Source: Scilla litardierei | Lineage: Eukaryota > Streptophyta > Magnoliopsida > Asparagales > Asparagaceae | DNA: 64,000 nucleotides | Assembly: GCA_030789695.1 (NCBI GenBank) | Contig: CM061140.1 | Coordinates: 80,848,422 to 80,912,421 of the forward strand | Reading direction: 5' to 3' | In this document: in pieces, positions 43,151-54,867 of the stretch | Layout of the letters: the number at the start of each line of letters is the position of its first letter | Position numbering within the stretch: the first letter of the stretch is position 1 | Position numbers and translations under genes: made by a program | The notes under the pieces: generated by a model | Seen by the model: only the letters and a program-made list of their open reading frames with translations | What the model was told of the DNA's origin: nothing | Database searches by the model: none

Positions 43151-43274
43151 CTAAGATATTTAAAAGGAAACTACGGTCAAACCAAGCTACTCTAACAAAA
43201 CAAGTCAGGCAAACAAGACTAACAATTTAAAAAAAAATAAACTAGGAAATAAAAGACTAGGATCAAAGAGTTAC
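43151..43274 (-). other. intron 1 at gag/pol boundary, B-2
   Basis: 124 bases, on the minus strand TTGCAG|GTAACTC to TATCTTAG|GCACC, phase 1, joining VIAG to TILVSS as in B-1. It carries an expanded T-run, which accounts for the extra length. Unspliced RNA would stop about 18 residues into the intron. Confidence 0.78.
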
Positions 43275-44420
43275 CTGCAATAACTCCATCCAGCTCATCA
43301 GTCTCCAAAGCCGTCATGGTGTACGCCGGCCTCTGGGGCTGCGCTGCTCTCTGAAACATCTGCCTCTGTGGCGCCAAAGGTGGTCCACAAACGGCAGGAC
43401 CTCTCTGAACTGGAGCGGGCGCTCTCATCTGCAGCGGGGCTGGCCTCCAACTACAGCATGACGGGCTCTCAGACAATCCTTCGCAGCATGCGAGGCATCT
43501 CCGCAAACTAGGCACAGTCCCATCTTCTTCCGACAATCCTTCTGAACGTGTCCCAGCTTCCCACAGTAATGACACGGTCCCTTGCTCTGACTCTGAATGG
43601 GTGCTCCAGGCCTCTTAAATGGTACTGTCTGAACTGGCCTCATCGCCGGCCTAGCAGGTGGCCGGTACTGCTCCATAGGACGCTTCCCCTTATCAGCTGG
43701 AGGGTCAGGTAGGAGTGAAATAAGCTCATGATTCTTCGCAGCATCCAGCACCTCCCTCAAAGTCGTGAAACTCGCCGAAGACATAGAAGCCTGAATCTTC
43801 GGACGCAGCCCCTGTCGGAAGCGATCAGCTCGCTTCTCCTCCTTCTTCACCATATGCGGAGCAAAGCGACTCAGCATCTCAAACTCCGCCTCATACTCCT
43901 CGACGGTCATGTTCTCCTGCTTCAGATCTATAAACCTGCTCAGCAGCTCCCTCCTAGTAGTCTTGGTGAAATACTTCGTCCTGAACATAGACCTGAAAAT
44001 CTTCCAATCCACTGGCTTCTCCAGACGCCTCTCCTCAAGGCGCCACTAGTTCCTCGCATTCTCTGTCAGCTGCATCTTCGCTATCTCCACTCGGGTATCG
44101 TCTGGAATCTTCGCAGCAACTAACTTCTCCCCGTGCTCTGGATCCACTCGTCAGCAGCTAGGGGTCCCTCCTTCCCCGAAAATGTCCTCGGCTGTAGCTC
44201 GTTGAACTGCTTCACTCCTGGAGCAGCTCGAGGGGCAGGTGGAGGTGGCGGTGGTGCAACTGGAGCAGCTTGGGCAGCACGCTGGGACTGCTGAACCAAC
44301 TGATGCTGCACCTCCAGCATCTCTCTCATCACGCCCAAGAACCTGACGGAAGTCTCCGCTCTGGTCTTCCTGAATCACATCTCCAGAGCTCCCCGATCGG
44401 GTAACACGTCGTCCTGCCAT
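43275..44420 (-). pseudogene. gag: B-2 gag, frameshifted
   Basis: It opens MAGRRVTRSGSSG at 44420. A frameshift lies near 44340 and a second near 44135 (after EWIQST). A TAG near 44048 replaces a Trp codon of NWWR (TGG-to-TAG). The region 44012-43425 is open with SRFIDLKQ, LSRFAPHMVKKEEKR and the zinc knuckles CHYCGKLGHVQKDC and CLVCGDASHAAKDC; a further shift near 43440 precedes the last part (MRAPAPVQRGP ... DELDGVIAG). The enzyme exon is intact while Gag is broken, so mobility would need Gag in trans. Confidence 0.9.
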
Positions 44421-44521
44421 CCTATTGACAGAAAGACACAGGTTAGACTCGTACAATTTCCAGATGATAATAATAAAATGAAATTTAATACTTCAATTAT
44501 TTCGTACTCGCAGAAGAGGGG

Positions 44522-44538
44522 ACCTGCATGGGCCACCA
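44522..44538 (-). promoter_or_regulatory. putative primer binding site, B-2
   Basis: The minus strand reads TGGTGGCCCATGCAGGT 8 bases after the LTR end, identical to A and B-1. Confidence 0.45.
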
Positions 44539-44546
44539 CTAAAACC

Positions 44547-47461
44547 TGTCACGCCCCGCTTCCCAAAACCACGGAGGCGAAGCGTGACGAAGGCCCGCTT
44601 AGGCCGGGGCTAAGAGCCCAGACCCAATAAGCGTCTGTAGTTTTCCATAGCGAAGGTACAGGTCCCTGCAAGTTAGTACGAAATAACAAAAGCACTGAAA
44701 GGAAACATTTCATTTTATTCCAAATTTATCATCAAAGTACTGAGAGTCTAAAAATGCCGTAAACGGCTACAACTGCTGAAAGGGAAACTAATGGTGCAAG
44801 CACCCAACCTAGACGAGAAAGTAAGAGTGCAACGCACCCAACTCAAACTGAAATGGAAAATCTCTGGAACAGCAACCGAAGATCTCTAACTCTGATCGTC
44901 CTCTGGATCGTACACCGGATCAGCGCCCTCCGGCTCCAAGTCAACTGGCAGGTCCGCCTCGTACTCGTACTCTGGCTCCACACCTGACGTACAGCACCCA
45001 AAAGAAGGAAACTGTACGTCAGGTAAAGTCTACACAAACTGTCAGACTCTACTGCAAGTGTATCAACTTTTAACAATGATTTACTGGTTGTTTTAACATG
45101 CTGGGGTTATAACTGAGTAACGAAAAGTAACGTAGCAGGAAAAGTAAACGTAGCAAACAGTAGACGTAGCGTGTGCTACGACTACGGGACAAACCTACAG
45201 GTGTCAAGACAAGACGGGACGTGACGGACAGGACAAGACAAGACGGGACAGGACAAGTAAGACACGAAAGGGTTCACGCCTTACGGTTCGAAGGAGATCA
45301 GACCCTCTTGCCGTGCGCACGCTCAACCCAACCCCAACCCAGGAACTCAGGACAAGATTTACAGGGATCATTTCCGCTAGGGAAACATCCGAAACACCCG
45401 GAGGCTTTTTGTATAACAGGGATCACTTCCGCAAGGAAAGCATCCGAAACGCCCGAAGGCTTTTTGTATCACGGGGATCACTTCCGCGGAGGGAAGCATC
45501 CGAAACGCCCGAAGGCTTTTTGTATCACGGGGATCACTTCCGCGGAGGGAAGCATCCGAAATGCCCGAAGGCTTTTTGTATCACGGGGATCACTTCCGCG
45601 GAGGGAAGCATCCGAAACGCCCGAAGGCTTTTTGTGTAACAGGACACGACATGACAAGTGTAGGGAAAGTTATTCTAGGGTGTCCACACGCACGCACACA
45701 CAAGAGAGTCCTATGTTGTCAGCAGTTCATTGTTGTCAGGCTCAGACTTCGTCGTCAAGTCGGAGCCGTCACGGTCGTCCCGGACGCTATCATTTCACGT
45801 CCGGTTCTCATCACACACAATCTAACAGTTCTACTAACTAGAACTAAGAACAGTCAAATCGCAAGTGGGTACACTTGCCTGGAATAGCGAGTGCGTCGTC
45901 TGTCCGGGGCGTCTCGTCCAGTCGTCGCGTCCGCGGTAATCCGTCTGAAAAGAGATCACGGCGACGATGTCAAGTCGCGATTTTCGTCAAGGCCTATTTA
46001 GGTTCATTTCTAAGTTAGGCGTGGCTACCCTAACGGTCACGAGTCAAGTTGTCCGATCAGCCTATCCGACGATTCTATCCTATGTGCACAGTCAAAAGTC
46101 CAAACGTCGGTCTACGGTTACACATCGATTTAAGAGAGCAGAAAATAAATTTACTGAGTTAAGTTGCCAGTTTTAGTTAGGTTTTCAGTTTTGCTACTGT
46201 GGGGGTTTCGCTACGAGATTGGGGAACCAACCTGTCTGGAGTCTGGGGTAGAGCGGACGTATAGTCTGAACGGCGACCGATCTGATTGGCACGGCTACGG
46301 ATCGTCTCCTAGCGGTGTCTCGGCTATGGGCAGCGTAGCCAGACACATTCTGGCAGCGGGCGGAACGCGTGAACAGCGAGCTGTGCGTCGGGTAGGCGTA
46401 CTACGGCTTCCGGAGAGCTACAACGACAACCGAGATGAACGGTTCGTCGTATCCCACGCCTACGATGTCGGGAGTCGTAGGAGAGGCTCGAGACGTCGAT
46501 AAATACTCCCAGGAGGTGTAGGAGACTGTCAAAGGGCTCCAACAGCGAGGAGAGACGGCGGGATCTTGGCGACGTGTCGGTACGGCGTCAAACACGCAAA
46601 ACAGCGAGCAAACTCGCTGTTTCAGAGGAGTTGCGGCCTTTGGTCGCAGCCAACAGCGAGAGGGGGCAGAGGGGGGTTCACGGCGACGGAGAGGAGGCTC
46701 CGGTGGCGGCGGCAGCGGCGGCGGCGGCCGTAGCGGGCTGCAGCAGCTGCTGGCGCGAGATTCCGGCGGCCCACGGCGATCTTCGGCGGCGGCTCGGCTC
46801 ATAGGCGAGGGAGGGGAGGTCGGGGGGTAGGTCGGCGGCGACGGCGGCCTCCGGCGTGGGCTCAGGTGGGAGAGAAAGGGTTTTTGCGTGAGGGTTTGCG
46901 TTTTTAGGGCCGGCGCTTGGAGGAGTTTGCGTAAGCTGTGAAAAACGTTAGGGAGCTAGGGTTTTCTTTATAGAATGGGGCCCACGTGACTAGGAGGAGG
47001 AGTCACACGTGAGGGGGCTGCCACCAGCTAGGTTTAGGGTTAAATTAGGGTTTAATAGGATTAAATAGTTAGGGGTATTCTCGTAATTAACTGGCTTTAC
47101 TAGTGCACAAGGGTCAAACGGTGCCCATAAATTATAAGAAAAATACCGGGGCGACCGGGGCGACGAGAGCAAGAAGTCGGAAGAGACGGATTACAATTTC
47201 GATGACGAGAAATGAAATTAAAAATAAAAACGCCTCAAGTCAAAAGTGCGATACGCGACGTCTCCTCGGAAAAGGTCAAATCGTGGGCGAACGGTTCGTG
47301 AAATGACGTTGCAAGTCAACACGGCAAATGTTGTACCCTCAGAGAGAGTCACAACGACATAACACATGATAGGGTTCGGAAACAAACAAAGTCTAAAATA
47401 AATACGTGCACGGTCAAGCACACGTGCATGAAGAACTTACGATCGGAAACCGACCGTTACA
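44547..47461 (-). repeat. B-2 5' LTR
   Basis: 2915 bases. The minisatellite at 45361-45632 has a different unit order from the 3' LTR. It ends GGCGTGACA at 44547 on the minus strand. Confidence 0.94.
46959..46988 (-). promoter_or_regulatory. B-2 LTR promoter: G-box, GGGCCC, TATA, telo-box
   Basis: On the minus strand the order is CACGTG, GGGCCCC, CTATAAAG, then AAAACCCTAG. G-box, a TCP-type GGGCCC, a TATA box at suitable spacing and a telo-box-like motif make a convincing plant core promoter. The same set is in the 3' LTR at 39194-39219. Confidence 0.65.
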
Positions 47462-47466
47462 ATACC

Positions 47467-48636
47467 TTCATAGCATTTTTTTTGTTAACTTTTTTTGTGT
47501 GCTTGGTTTTTTCCTTGTTTTTGTTTTTGTTTGCTTGATTGTTTTTAGTGTGTTTTAGCTCATTATAAAACCCAAAAAAAATTTGAAAAAGACAAAAAAA
47601 TGAGCTTATTGCATATCTTTCTCTTTGCATCGTTCTAGTGATATATATGAATGATGATCATATCCTTGTAGAAATTGTAGTATTATTATTTTGGCTACAT
47701 GCGTATGTTTTATTTCAATAATAGCCATGCCAAGTTCAATGCTCTAATAATGTGATTTCTACACCTACTCTCACTACCACGAATATTAGACTATGTCGTA
47801 CATTTGGAGATACTATTTATGAATATTGGAAAGTGAATGTAGGATGATTATTAACTGAAAAATCTAAGGGGTATGATGTGAATTGCCATGAATAAAAATT
47901 GAGCAAACAAAGGAAATGAATATGAAAAAAAACATGAAAATTGCTCCGTATGAAAAATGGATACAATTCATGGCAAATTCATTACCCACGAGTATCCAAC
48001 ATAAGCTTTATGGGTAAACTTTAGCGTTGGTGTATTTACTCGTCAAACAATGTCACCCCCACATCTAAGAGTCCTTATAGGCTATGTTTTGGGGTGTGGT
48101 ACCTTGAACTCATTTTTAATGAGGTGGGAAAAATCAATCCTAGGTGATACACAGTTATTTGGAAAATGTTGGATTGATTTGGTTGAATTTATAAAAGTAT
48201 CTCCCTTTGTACTTCTAAGTTTAATAATTGCACTTACACAATGGTGTTGAATTCTAATTATTATTATCGTTGGATTTGAAGTGCTAATTATAGAATGACG
48301 ACATGCATATGCTAGCTATAGTTAATAATGTTCTCTTTTTGCATGTGGTATGTTTTAATTTTCAAGAATACACTTTTGATGATGACAAAGGGGGAGAAAA
48401 TATTGAAAGATTTTGAATTATTATTTGTTGGGTGAATACATGTTCAAGGGGGAGCATGAGAATAGGGGGAGCATGCTAGAAATATATTGTTATTGTGATT
48501 GCATGCGTGTGTTCTTGAACATCATGAATTATACTTGTTTTGCATACACCCCTCCACCACACACACATCACGATGATATTGCTTAAATCGTTAAGTGCAA
48601 ATCTCTATTGGATTGTCATCATCAAAAGGGGGAGAT
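47467..48636 (+). other. C2 3' non-coding region with repeated polypurine blocks
   Basis: AT-rich, without pol remnants that I can recognise. Purine blocks AAAGGGGGAGAAAA (48387), AAGGGGGAGCATG (48446), AGGGGGAGCATG (48473) and AAAAGGGGGAGAT (48624-48636) lead up to the LTR; only the last one abuts it and is the functional tract. Confidence 0.75.
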
Positions 48637-50687
48637 TGTTAGATACAACGATCTATGATTTCTAGTTTGATGATGACAAACATTTGTGAATGATTTAATG
48701 TGTGCACTAAGTGTGTTTCAGGAATGGCAAAGCGGTAAATTTTCAAAGTGATGACTAAGTCAACCGGTGGAGGAATTGCTATCCACATAGCGAATGGACT
48801 TGGTCAAAGAGCTATACACCTAGCAATGTGACTTGGTCAATGTGTGGAGAGATGAAAATCAATTAGCAAGATTTGCAAAGACTTTTCCATATCCAATTTG
48901 AATTGCAAATCAAATCCCATGGCTATCTTTATCCTATTCAAATTCTAAATCAATTTGGTGATTCCCTTTGATCATATCTCTTTCAAACCCCCTAGCTCCC
49001 CTCTTATAAAAACCCCTTCCATCTATTGCTTCAAAGCGGGGCAAGCGGCATTTCATTAAAAAAAGGTCGGCACATAACAAATAAAAAGGGACCAAAATCA
49101 AGTTGCGGCAAAAAGTAGGAATTATTTTCATGAAGGGAGGCTGGCCATGTTTTTCCATGGGGAGAGAACAAAGAAAAAGCTAAGTCTCTTAATTAGAATC
49201 CTTTTTCGTTGGCAGCACTTTCTTTGATTATATCACCAAAAATTGCATTGCAATTTCTAATTGTTTTTGTGCAGACACCATGAATCAACCTGCAATTATT
49301 GAAGTAAGGAGAAGGTGTTAATATTAAAAAACAAGTAGTTGGTGCGGCAACTGATTTTTTTATATACAAATTTGGAAGGAGCCGCACCATCCCCATTAAA
49401 CATTGATTGCTCAGTATTTTTTGGACTCTCCATCAAAATTCAAGAGCACACACACCTCTGCCGTTTTTGGGTTACTGCCGATTTCACACAAGGATATTCT
49501 TCATTGTTGTGAGAGCAATTATTTTATGAGGCCGCACAAATTTGATTTACAGGCACACACAAAATCAGAGTGCGCACGTTTTTCTCCAAGAGCCTCACCC
49601 TACAACTATTAATTTTCCCAGTGCCTTAAACTTCCCAGTGCCGGCAGTAATTTCTTTTAAGGTTTTTGTTTTTTTCTAATAAAATAACAGATCACATCTT
49701 TTCCTTGTGTCTAAGATTTTTTTTGCAGAACCTTATGTGCAAATCGTTAATGTACCATCGTCTATCTAAATTGCCAAGAGCCGGCCATAACAAAAAATTC
49801 ACAGGGTGCCATACAAGAAGCCGTATCCGAAATTGAGAGGAGCCACATGTTCTAAGCGCTCAGAGCAGATGCGAATTTTGTTTATAAGAGAAATCTGTGA
49901 AATTCTTTTTGTGATTTCTTCACAAGCCGAAAAATCTCTACTTCATATTTGATTTGAATTTCTAATCTTATTGGTACTCACATATTCTCCTTGTTGCATG
50001 TGCTTGACAATTTCTTCACAAGTTTCAATAGAGAACACAAGTTACAAGGGAGTGATTTGTTAACAGACGCAAAAGAGAGAGGGGCAGCCGAAATTTTGAG
50101 GTGGCGCAAATTCAATCGTTGGTGAAGGCGCAAGTTTTATCAAGAGGGGATCCGAACTATTGGGAGAAGACATCAGAGACTACTACTTGCCAGACGACAC
50201 CTGGCCCGTGCTGATTGACGAAGACGACACCGCTACACGATCTGAGCATTCTAAACTCTCTTGTTTATTATATTGTGTAGTATTTGTGTTAGTTCTTCGT
50301 AGGGGAAACTTTACCAGTTTTTGTGTTACTTTTCTGGGGACCTGGCGACTTTGGGAGTCGTCACGGAGGGAGAGCATTTGACTAGAATGATAGTGTAGAG
50401 CACGTGGTGTGCGTACAAGCTAGGTGAGAGTAGATTTGGGATCTTGACTCATTGTAGCTGTACTTGATTACCTATCTATCTAGTAGTTGCTTTCGGGGGC
50501 TGGAGTAGGTCGTGGGGACGACCGAACCAGGGTATATCTGTGCGTACTCTGTGACTGCTATCGTTTTACCCTGTTTGTGCTTATAACTGCGTGTGGTTGT
50601 TCGTGGGTTGCACGAATATTTTTAATAGCCTATTCACCCCCCCCCCCCCCCCCCCCCCCCCCTCTAGGCTATGATCCAGATCCAACA
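48637..50687 (+). repeat. C2 3' LTR with expanded poly-C
   Basis: 2051 bases, pairing with 32735-34771. Near 50638-50662 a run of about 25 C replaces the short CACCTCCCCCTC of the 5' LTR. It ends CCAACA before CCCTC. Confidence 0.94.
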
Positions 50688-52168
50688 CCCTCTTTGTCTT
50701 CGCCTCCTCTTAAGCGTAAGATGACGGCGATATCGAAACCACGTGCCCAATCTCAGCCTAAACCCAAGCCTACGAAGCAAACTGTGTCTCCCTCCTCTTT
50801 TCGGACACCTTCGGATTCCGACACCGAGTACATACCCAAGACCGAGACCCATAGGGATCCCTCACCTCCTCCTAGGCAACCTGAGTCTAGCTCTAGACCC
50901 CGTACTTCCACACGTCAGCCGAAGGGAAAGGCTCCGATGCCGGTGGGCGGTGTCGATATTTCGTTGTGTCATGACGACCCGTTGTGTCTCGCTACTTACA
51001 ACCGTATCGAACACTGTCTGCTACTTCTGGAGCATTTCGTACAGTTTTCTGACTTCCCAGGCCTAGCGAATCTTCTGTCGTCTTCCGGTCTTATCGATTA
51101 CCTTCAATATGACCCTAAGGCGAATTCTCATCCCTACCCTCGCCTAGTGAAGCTTTTCTACGCCAATAGGATCCGGGGTCAGTACGACGAGACCCACTCG
51201 ATTGAGACGACTGACTTGGGGACACCGATTGTCCTCACGGCAGAAATCTTAGGAGAGTTGATCGGTTGCTCATCGTTTGGCCTCCTCCCTTCAGATATCT
51301 TCGTCGATGACATATCTTCTCTCGATCAGGTTATCCTTTCTGAGATCTTCCACGAGATTCCTCCCGCCATGATTGGCGTGCCGTCGAAGTCTTTCAAGCC
51401 CAATGGCTGGGTCCTTAACTTGATTCTAAAGTCATGCTTACTTCCTAAGTATGGCTCCTCCTCTTTACCTTCCCAGCCATTCCTGAATTTGATCTATGCC
51501 ATCTTCATGGGGAGCGAGATTAACTGGGCTCAGATCATACTCGATAAGATGGATTCTTTCGAGTGTATCCGGAAGTCCACGAAGTCTGCTCATATCCCAT
51601 ATCTGTGCCTTCTGACACTTGTTTTCGCCACTTCCGTGTCACACTTCCACCTGATGATGAGCGTCATCTCGGTCCCCCTCTGAATGCGACGGCCGTCAAG
51701 AAGTCTCTTGCGACTCTCCGTCACGTTCAGAGGATGACCCCCTCTGCTTCAGCGTCTGCCTCTGCCTCAGTTGCTCCCTCTACCACTCTTGACGAGCTCG
51801 CACGTTCAGTGAGACGTATGGAGTCTCGTTATGCTCGTACTGAGGAGATACTTGCTCGTATCGCCTGACGTTTGGGCATTGAGATCCATCCGTCAGTCTC
51901 TGACGAGTAGGAGTTGGATGAGGAGGAGATTGAGGAGCTGGTTCGTGTTTCTACTCGTGCCCCTGAGGGCACTTCTGGTGCTGCTGTTGCCTCTTCTGTC
52001 GGTGACCCCGAGAGTACTCCTGTTGCCACCGTTCGTGTGGTGGATACTACGACTGGTGCTCCCGAGGCCACTACCGTCGCTCCCGTGGACACTTCAGCTG
52101 ATCCGGTGACCACCTCCACTCCTGCTGCAGAGCCTGCTGCTGCTGCAGAGCCTTCCACTGCCTCCTGA

Positions 52169-53111
52169 GCTTCTCTGAGGCCTCTCCCGATGCACATTGG
52201 ATGATTTATGTAGTGTGAGAGAGTTTGGGTAGGATAGTGTGGGTGGTTATGATTTTTGGATCATTTTGATGTATTTTGATGTATCTTCATGTGTTTTTGA
52301 TGTATTTTGGATGGATGTCGGTATGTTTTGTGATACTCTGATATATATGTGATATGATGTTGTATTTTGTGCTTCGATCGTTGGATCGCTCATATGTATG
52401 TTGACGGATGTAACATTTTGTTGTACTCATGCTTCATTTATATATATACATCGATGTTGACTCTTACATTATGTTGTGCACATTTTATATTTTATATGTC
52501 TCTGATGTTTTGATTTCGTCGCTCGACGATAATACTTGGTTAAATAGAATTCATTTTATGAAAACATAGAATTGTTTTCCATGCACTAAATTAACCAAGA
52601 ATGTTGATATTGGAGAGTATATTCCATAACTCAATTCGTGAAATTAATTTGAGTTTTGATGATTTTATTTATCGATTTTCGACTTTGGTCTCATTGACAC
52701 GCTTTGATTTAATTCGTATTTTCCTTTGGTGTCATTTGGATCGTGGTCGTATTCTACGACTCCCGTGCTATTATTTGAAGCCATTGTTGTTGTCGTTGAT
52801 CTCCTCCCACTCTTTTTTGCTAATGCCAAAGGGGGAGAGATATAATAATGACGGTGAGCTAAATGATAATTTAAGCATTTTTCCAAGAATCTAATTTGAT
52901 ATGTTAGATTCAGGGGGAGTTAAGATATATAAATGGATTTTCAAATCCGATATTTCAATAATCGATTCTCATTTTATTTACTTTACTCGTCTGCTTGATG
53001 CGTATTACTATTATTCATTTTGGAACTAACGTGTCATCAATGCAGGGGGAGTAAGTAAATTACATTTGAATCATTATTTTTGATTATTATTTATGTTGGT
53101 TTGTCATCACC
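52169..53111 (+). other. C1 3' non-coding region
   Basis: TG/AT-rich, no credible ORF. Purine blocks AAAGGGGGAGAGAT (52828), AGGGGGAG (52911) and AGGGGGAGTAAG (53044) precede the true polypurine tract. This spacing of GGGGGAG blocks is shared with C2 and is usual for SIRE-like elements. Confidence 0.7.
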
Positions 53112-53125
53112 AAAAAGGGGGAGAA
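53112..53125 (+). promoter_or_regulatory. C1 polypurine tract
   Basis: AAAAAGGGGGAGAA directly before the LTR start TGTTGGATATT. Confidence 0.9.
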
Positions 53126-54867
53126 TGTTGGATATTGGACTCCCCGGATTTGGTTTTGGATGATGAGCAAACATAAATATATCGTGAACTAACAATTTGT
53201 GAGCGCAGTTATGGAGATCGTCGCCAAACTTCTATGAATATCAAATGTGACGTCTCGAGACTTCTCAAAGCACGTGATCGTATGCCTAAAGCTTCGTTGA
53301 AGCTTTTGGACCATTTTAAAAGTCATGAAGATTCGGATCGAGGCTTTCAAAGACGGTTCGTCAAGTTTTATTTATAGTCTTTTAGCTTCGTTCCGTAGAA
53401 TGTTAAGCCTTGAGTTGGTCTTACGTTTTAATCTTCATAACGCTCCTATCTTAGACATAGGATCTTAGTAGAAGTCCTTACGAACTTTTCCAAAGCTTCG
53501 AGCTTCGATTCGGGACTTTTTGTGCATGTTAGTTGGTTCAAGAAGAAGAACCAACCGACTAGATGGTGATCTAGTCGGTCGGTAATGTTTCTTAGACCGA
53601 CTAGTTTGCCTTCTCAATTCTAAGCTCTTTACTGTTTACAGTTAGTCGGTCTACGTTGACTCACCGACCGACTAGTTTGTGATCTAGTCAGTCAGTGATG
53701 CTTCTTAGACCGACTAGTTGAGCTTTCCCTGTACATGCCAAGTTTCTGTTAATCGTTAGTCGGTCTATGTTCATTTAGCGACCGACTAGTTGATGAACTA
53801 GTCGGTCAACTTTTGTTCTTGGACCGACTAACTCAATTTGTACTCAGACTATTTGTTTTATCTCTTAGTCGGTTTAAGTTTACTCACCGACCGACTAGTT
53901 GTGAAACTAGTCGGTTGGCAAGTGTTCTTTGACCGACTAGTTCTGTTAGTCTGAACTTCGACCTATTCCCTGTTCACCAGTTAGTCGGTTCATGCTGTTT
54001 GACCGACCGACTAGTTGATGAACTAGTCGGTCGGTGGTTGTTCTTTGACCGACTAGTTTGGTTCAGAATAAAGCCGTTGGAGCTTTCATTGAAACGTTTT
54101 TCTCTCTCTCTCTTTCCCCTAACCTATATATACTTGGTGTGCTGCATTCATTGCACTCAAGGCTGATTTTAAGAGAAGTTTAGAGATCAAAGAAAAAGCA
54201 TTTACTCTCATTCAAAGCTCTTTCATTCCATTCAAGAATCTCTCCCTCACTCTTATTTCAAAAGAGAGATTCATTGATTGTGAGCCTTCCAAGCCAAGTG
54301 CTTGATCCTAGGTCACCAACAACCTCATAGCTCTCCATAGCTGATCTACATCTTGGAGCTAGGGTTTGGTGCCTCTTCATCTTCCCCAAAATCCGTTTTG
54401 CCCTAAATCGTAAGTTTACTCAAGGCATATGTATTTTGTGGTAAGATCTTTCATTTCATTTTACATTGTTATTGTAAGTGATTCACTCTCGGTTGTGAGA
54501 GTTTTGTTTGTGATCCCGGGTTGTGGGAGTCACAATTTTCATTTGTGTATGATTTGACTTGTGAAGGTTTTTCACAAGTATTTCATAGTGGAAATCTTGA
54601 GTTAGGGTTTCTAACTCAAGTATCCGGAAGTGATCCAGGTGGTTGGGACGTAGGATCACCGGGAACAAGTCGGGGAGACTTGGGTGGATCCGAACCCAGT
54701 AATATTGCTTGTTTGCGATTGTCTTATTTGTTGTCGATTATTTACTATTCAGCATTTTTGCATTAATTGGTAGAGTTTGCAAATAATTAGGAACTATCCT
54801 CTTAATTATTTTAAAGTACTATTCACCCCCCTCTAGTACTTGTGCAGTAGCTTAGCAGGGCATTACA
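53126..54867 (+). repeat. C1 3' LTR
   Basis: 1742 bases, paired with 13246-14993, followed by CTTTG (54868-54872). It has a shorter C run (CACCCCCCTC) than the 5' LTR. Confidence 0.95.

Larger units (their letters stand above)
36786..47461 (-). mobile_element. B-2, Ty3/gypsy Tekay-like chromovirus, best-preserved pol
   Basis: 10,676 bases on the minus strand with LTRs of about 2.91 kb (44547-47461 as 5', 36786-39692 as 3') and the duplication ATACC (36781-36785 and 47462-47466). Its internal region is close to B-1 and has both introns, but its LTRs share only parts with B-1 LTRs, so it is a separate subfamily. Gag has frameshifts and a stop; the long pol exon and the last exon are open. LTR pair divergence is about 1.3% by eye. 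Confidence 0.95.
32735..50687 (+). mobile_element. C2, gag-only SIRE-like Ty1/copia element
   Basis: LTRs 32735-34771 and 48637-50687 (TGTTAGATAC ... GATCCAACA) with a near-perfect duplication TCCTC (32730-32734) / CCCTC (50688-50692). It is inserted in the extra ORF of C1. It has a PBS, a full-length Gag-type region and a purine-rich 3' region, but no protease, integrase, RT or RNase H: outside the B-2 insertion only about 110 bases follow gag on the left and 1.17 kb of non-coding DNA lies on the right. It is therefore non-autonomous. LTR divergence is roughly 1.6% by eye. Confidence 0.92.
32622..52168 (+). pseudogene. C1 extra ORF (SIRE-type aORF, env-like position), split by C2
   Basis: It begins MARTRIPIRPSSPS at 32622 and is interrupted at 32734 by C2. 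It resumes in the same frame at 50693 (LSSPPLKRKM) after the target duplication. A Pro/Ser/Lys-rich basic N-part is followed by a globular region (about 50950-51640: VGGVDISLCHDD, GLANLLSSSGLIDYL, PRLVKLFYANRIRG, GELIGCSSFGLLPSD) resembling the plant-transposon protein domain often found in SIRE/Maximus extra ORFs. A frameshift near 51640, a stop near 51866 and another near 51909 precede an acidic Thr/Ala/Pro-rich tail ending at 52168. I see no convincing signal peptide or transmembrane segment, so an envelope role is not supported. Confidence 0.72.
13246..54867 (+). mobile_element. C1, SIRE/Maximus-like Ty1/copia element, host of the nest
   Basis: The LTRs at 13246-14993 and 53126-54867 are flanked by the direct repeat CTTTG (13241-13245 and 54868-54872). 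The PBS is initiator-Met type. Order: gag, protease, integrase, RT, RNase H, then a separate ORF between pol and the 3' LTR, as in SIRE-type elements. Without its insertions it is about 12.2 kb. B-1 sits in the integrase and C2 in the extra ORF. Many stop codons and frameshifts make it non-autonomous now. By eye the two LTRs differ at about 40-45 sites in 1.74 kb. Confidence 0.95.

Noticed and set aside
32622..52168. Extra ORF of C1 as a true retroviral envelope
   Set aside because: No signal peptide, fusion peptide or clear transmembrane segment could be seen in the readable parts; position alone is not enough.
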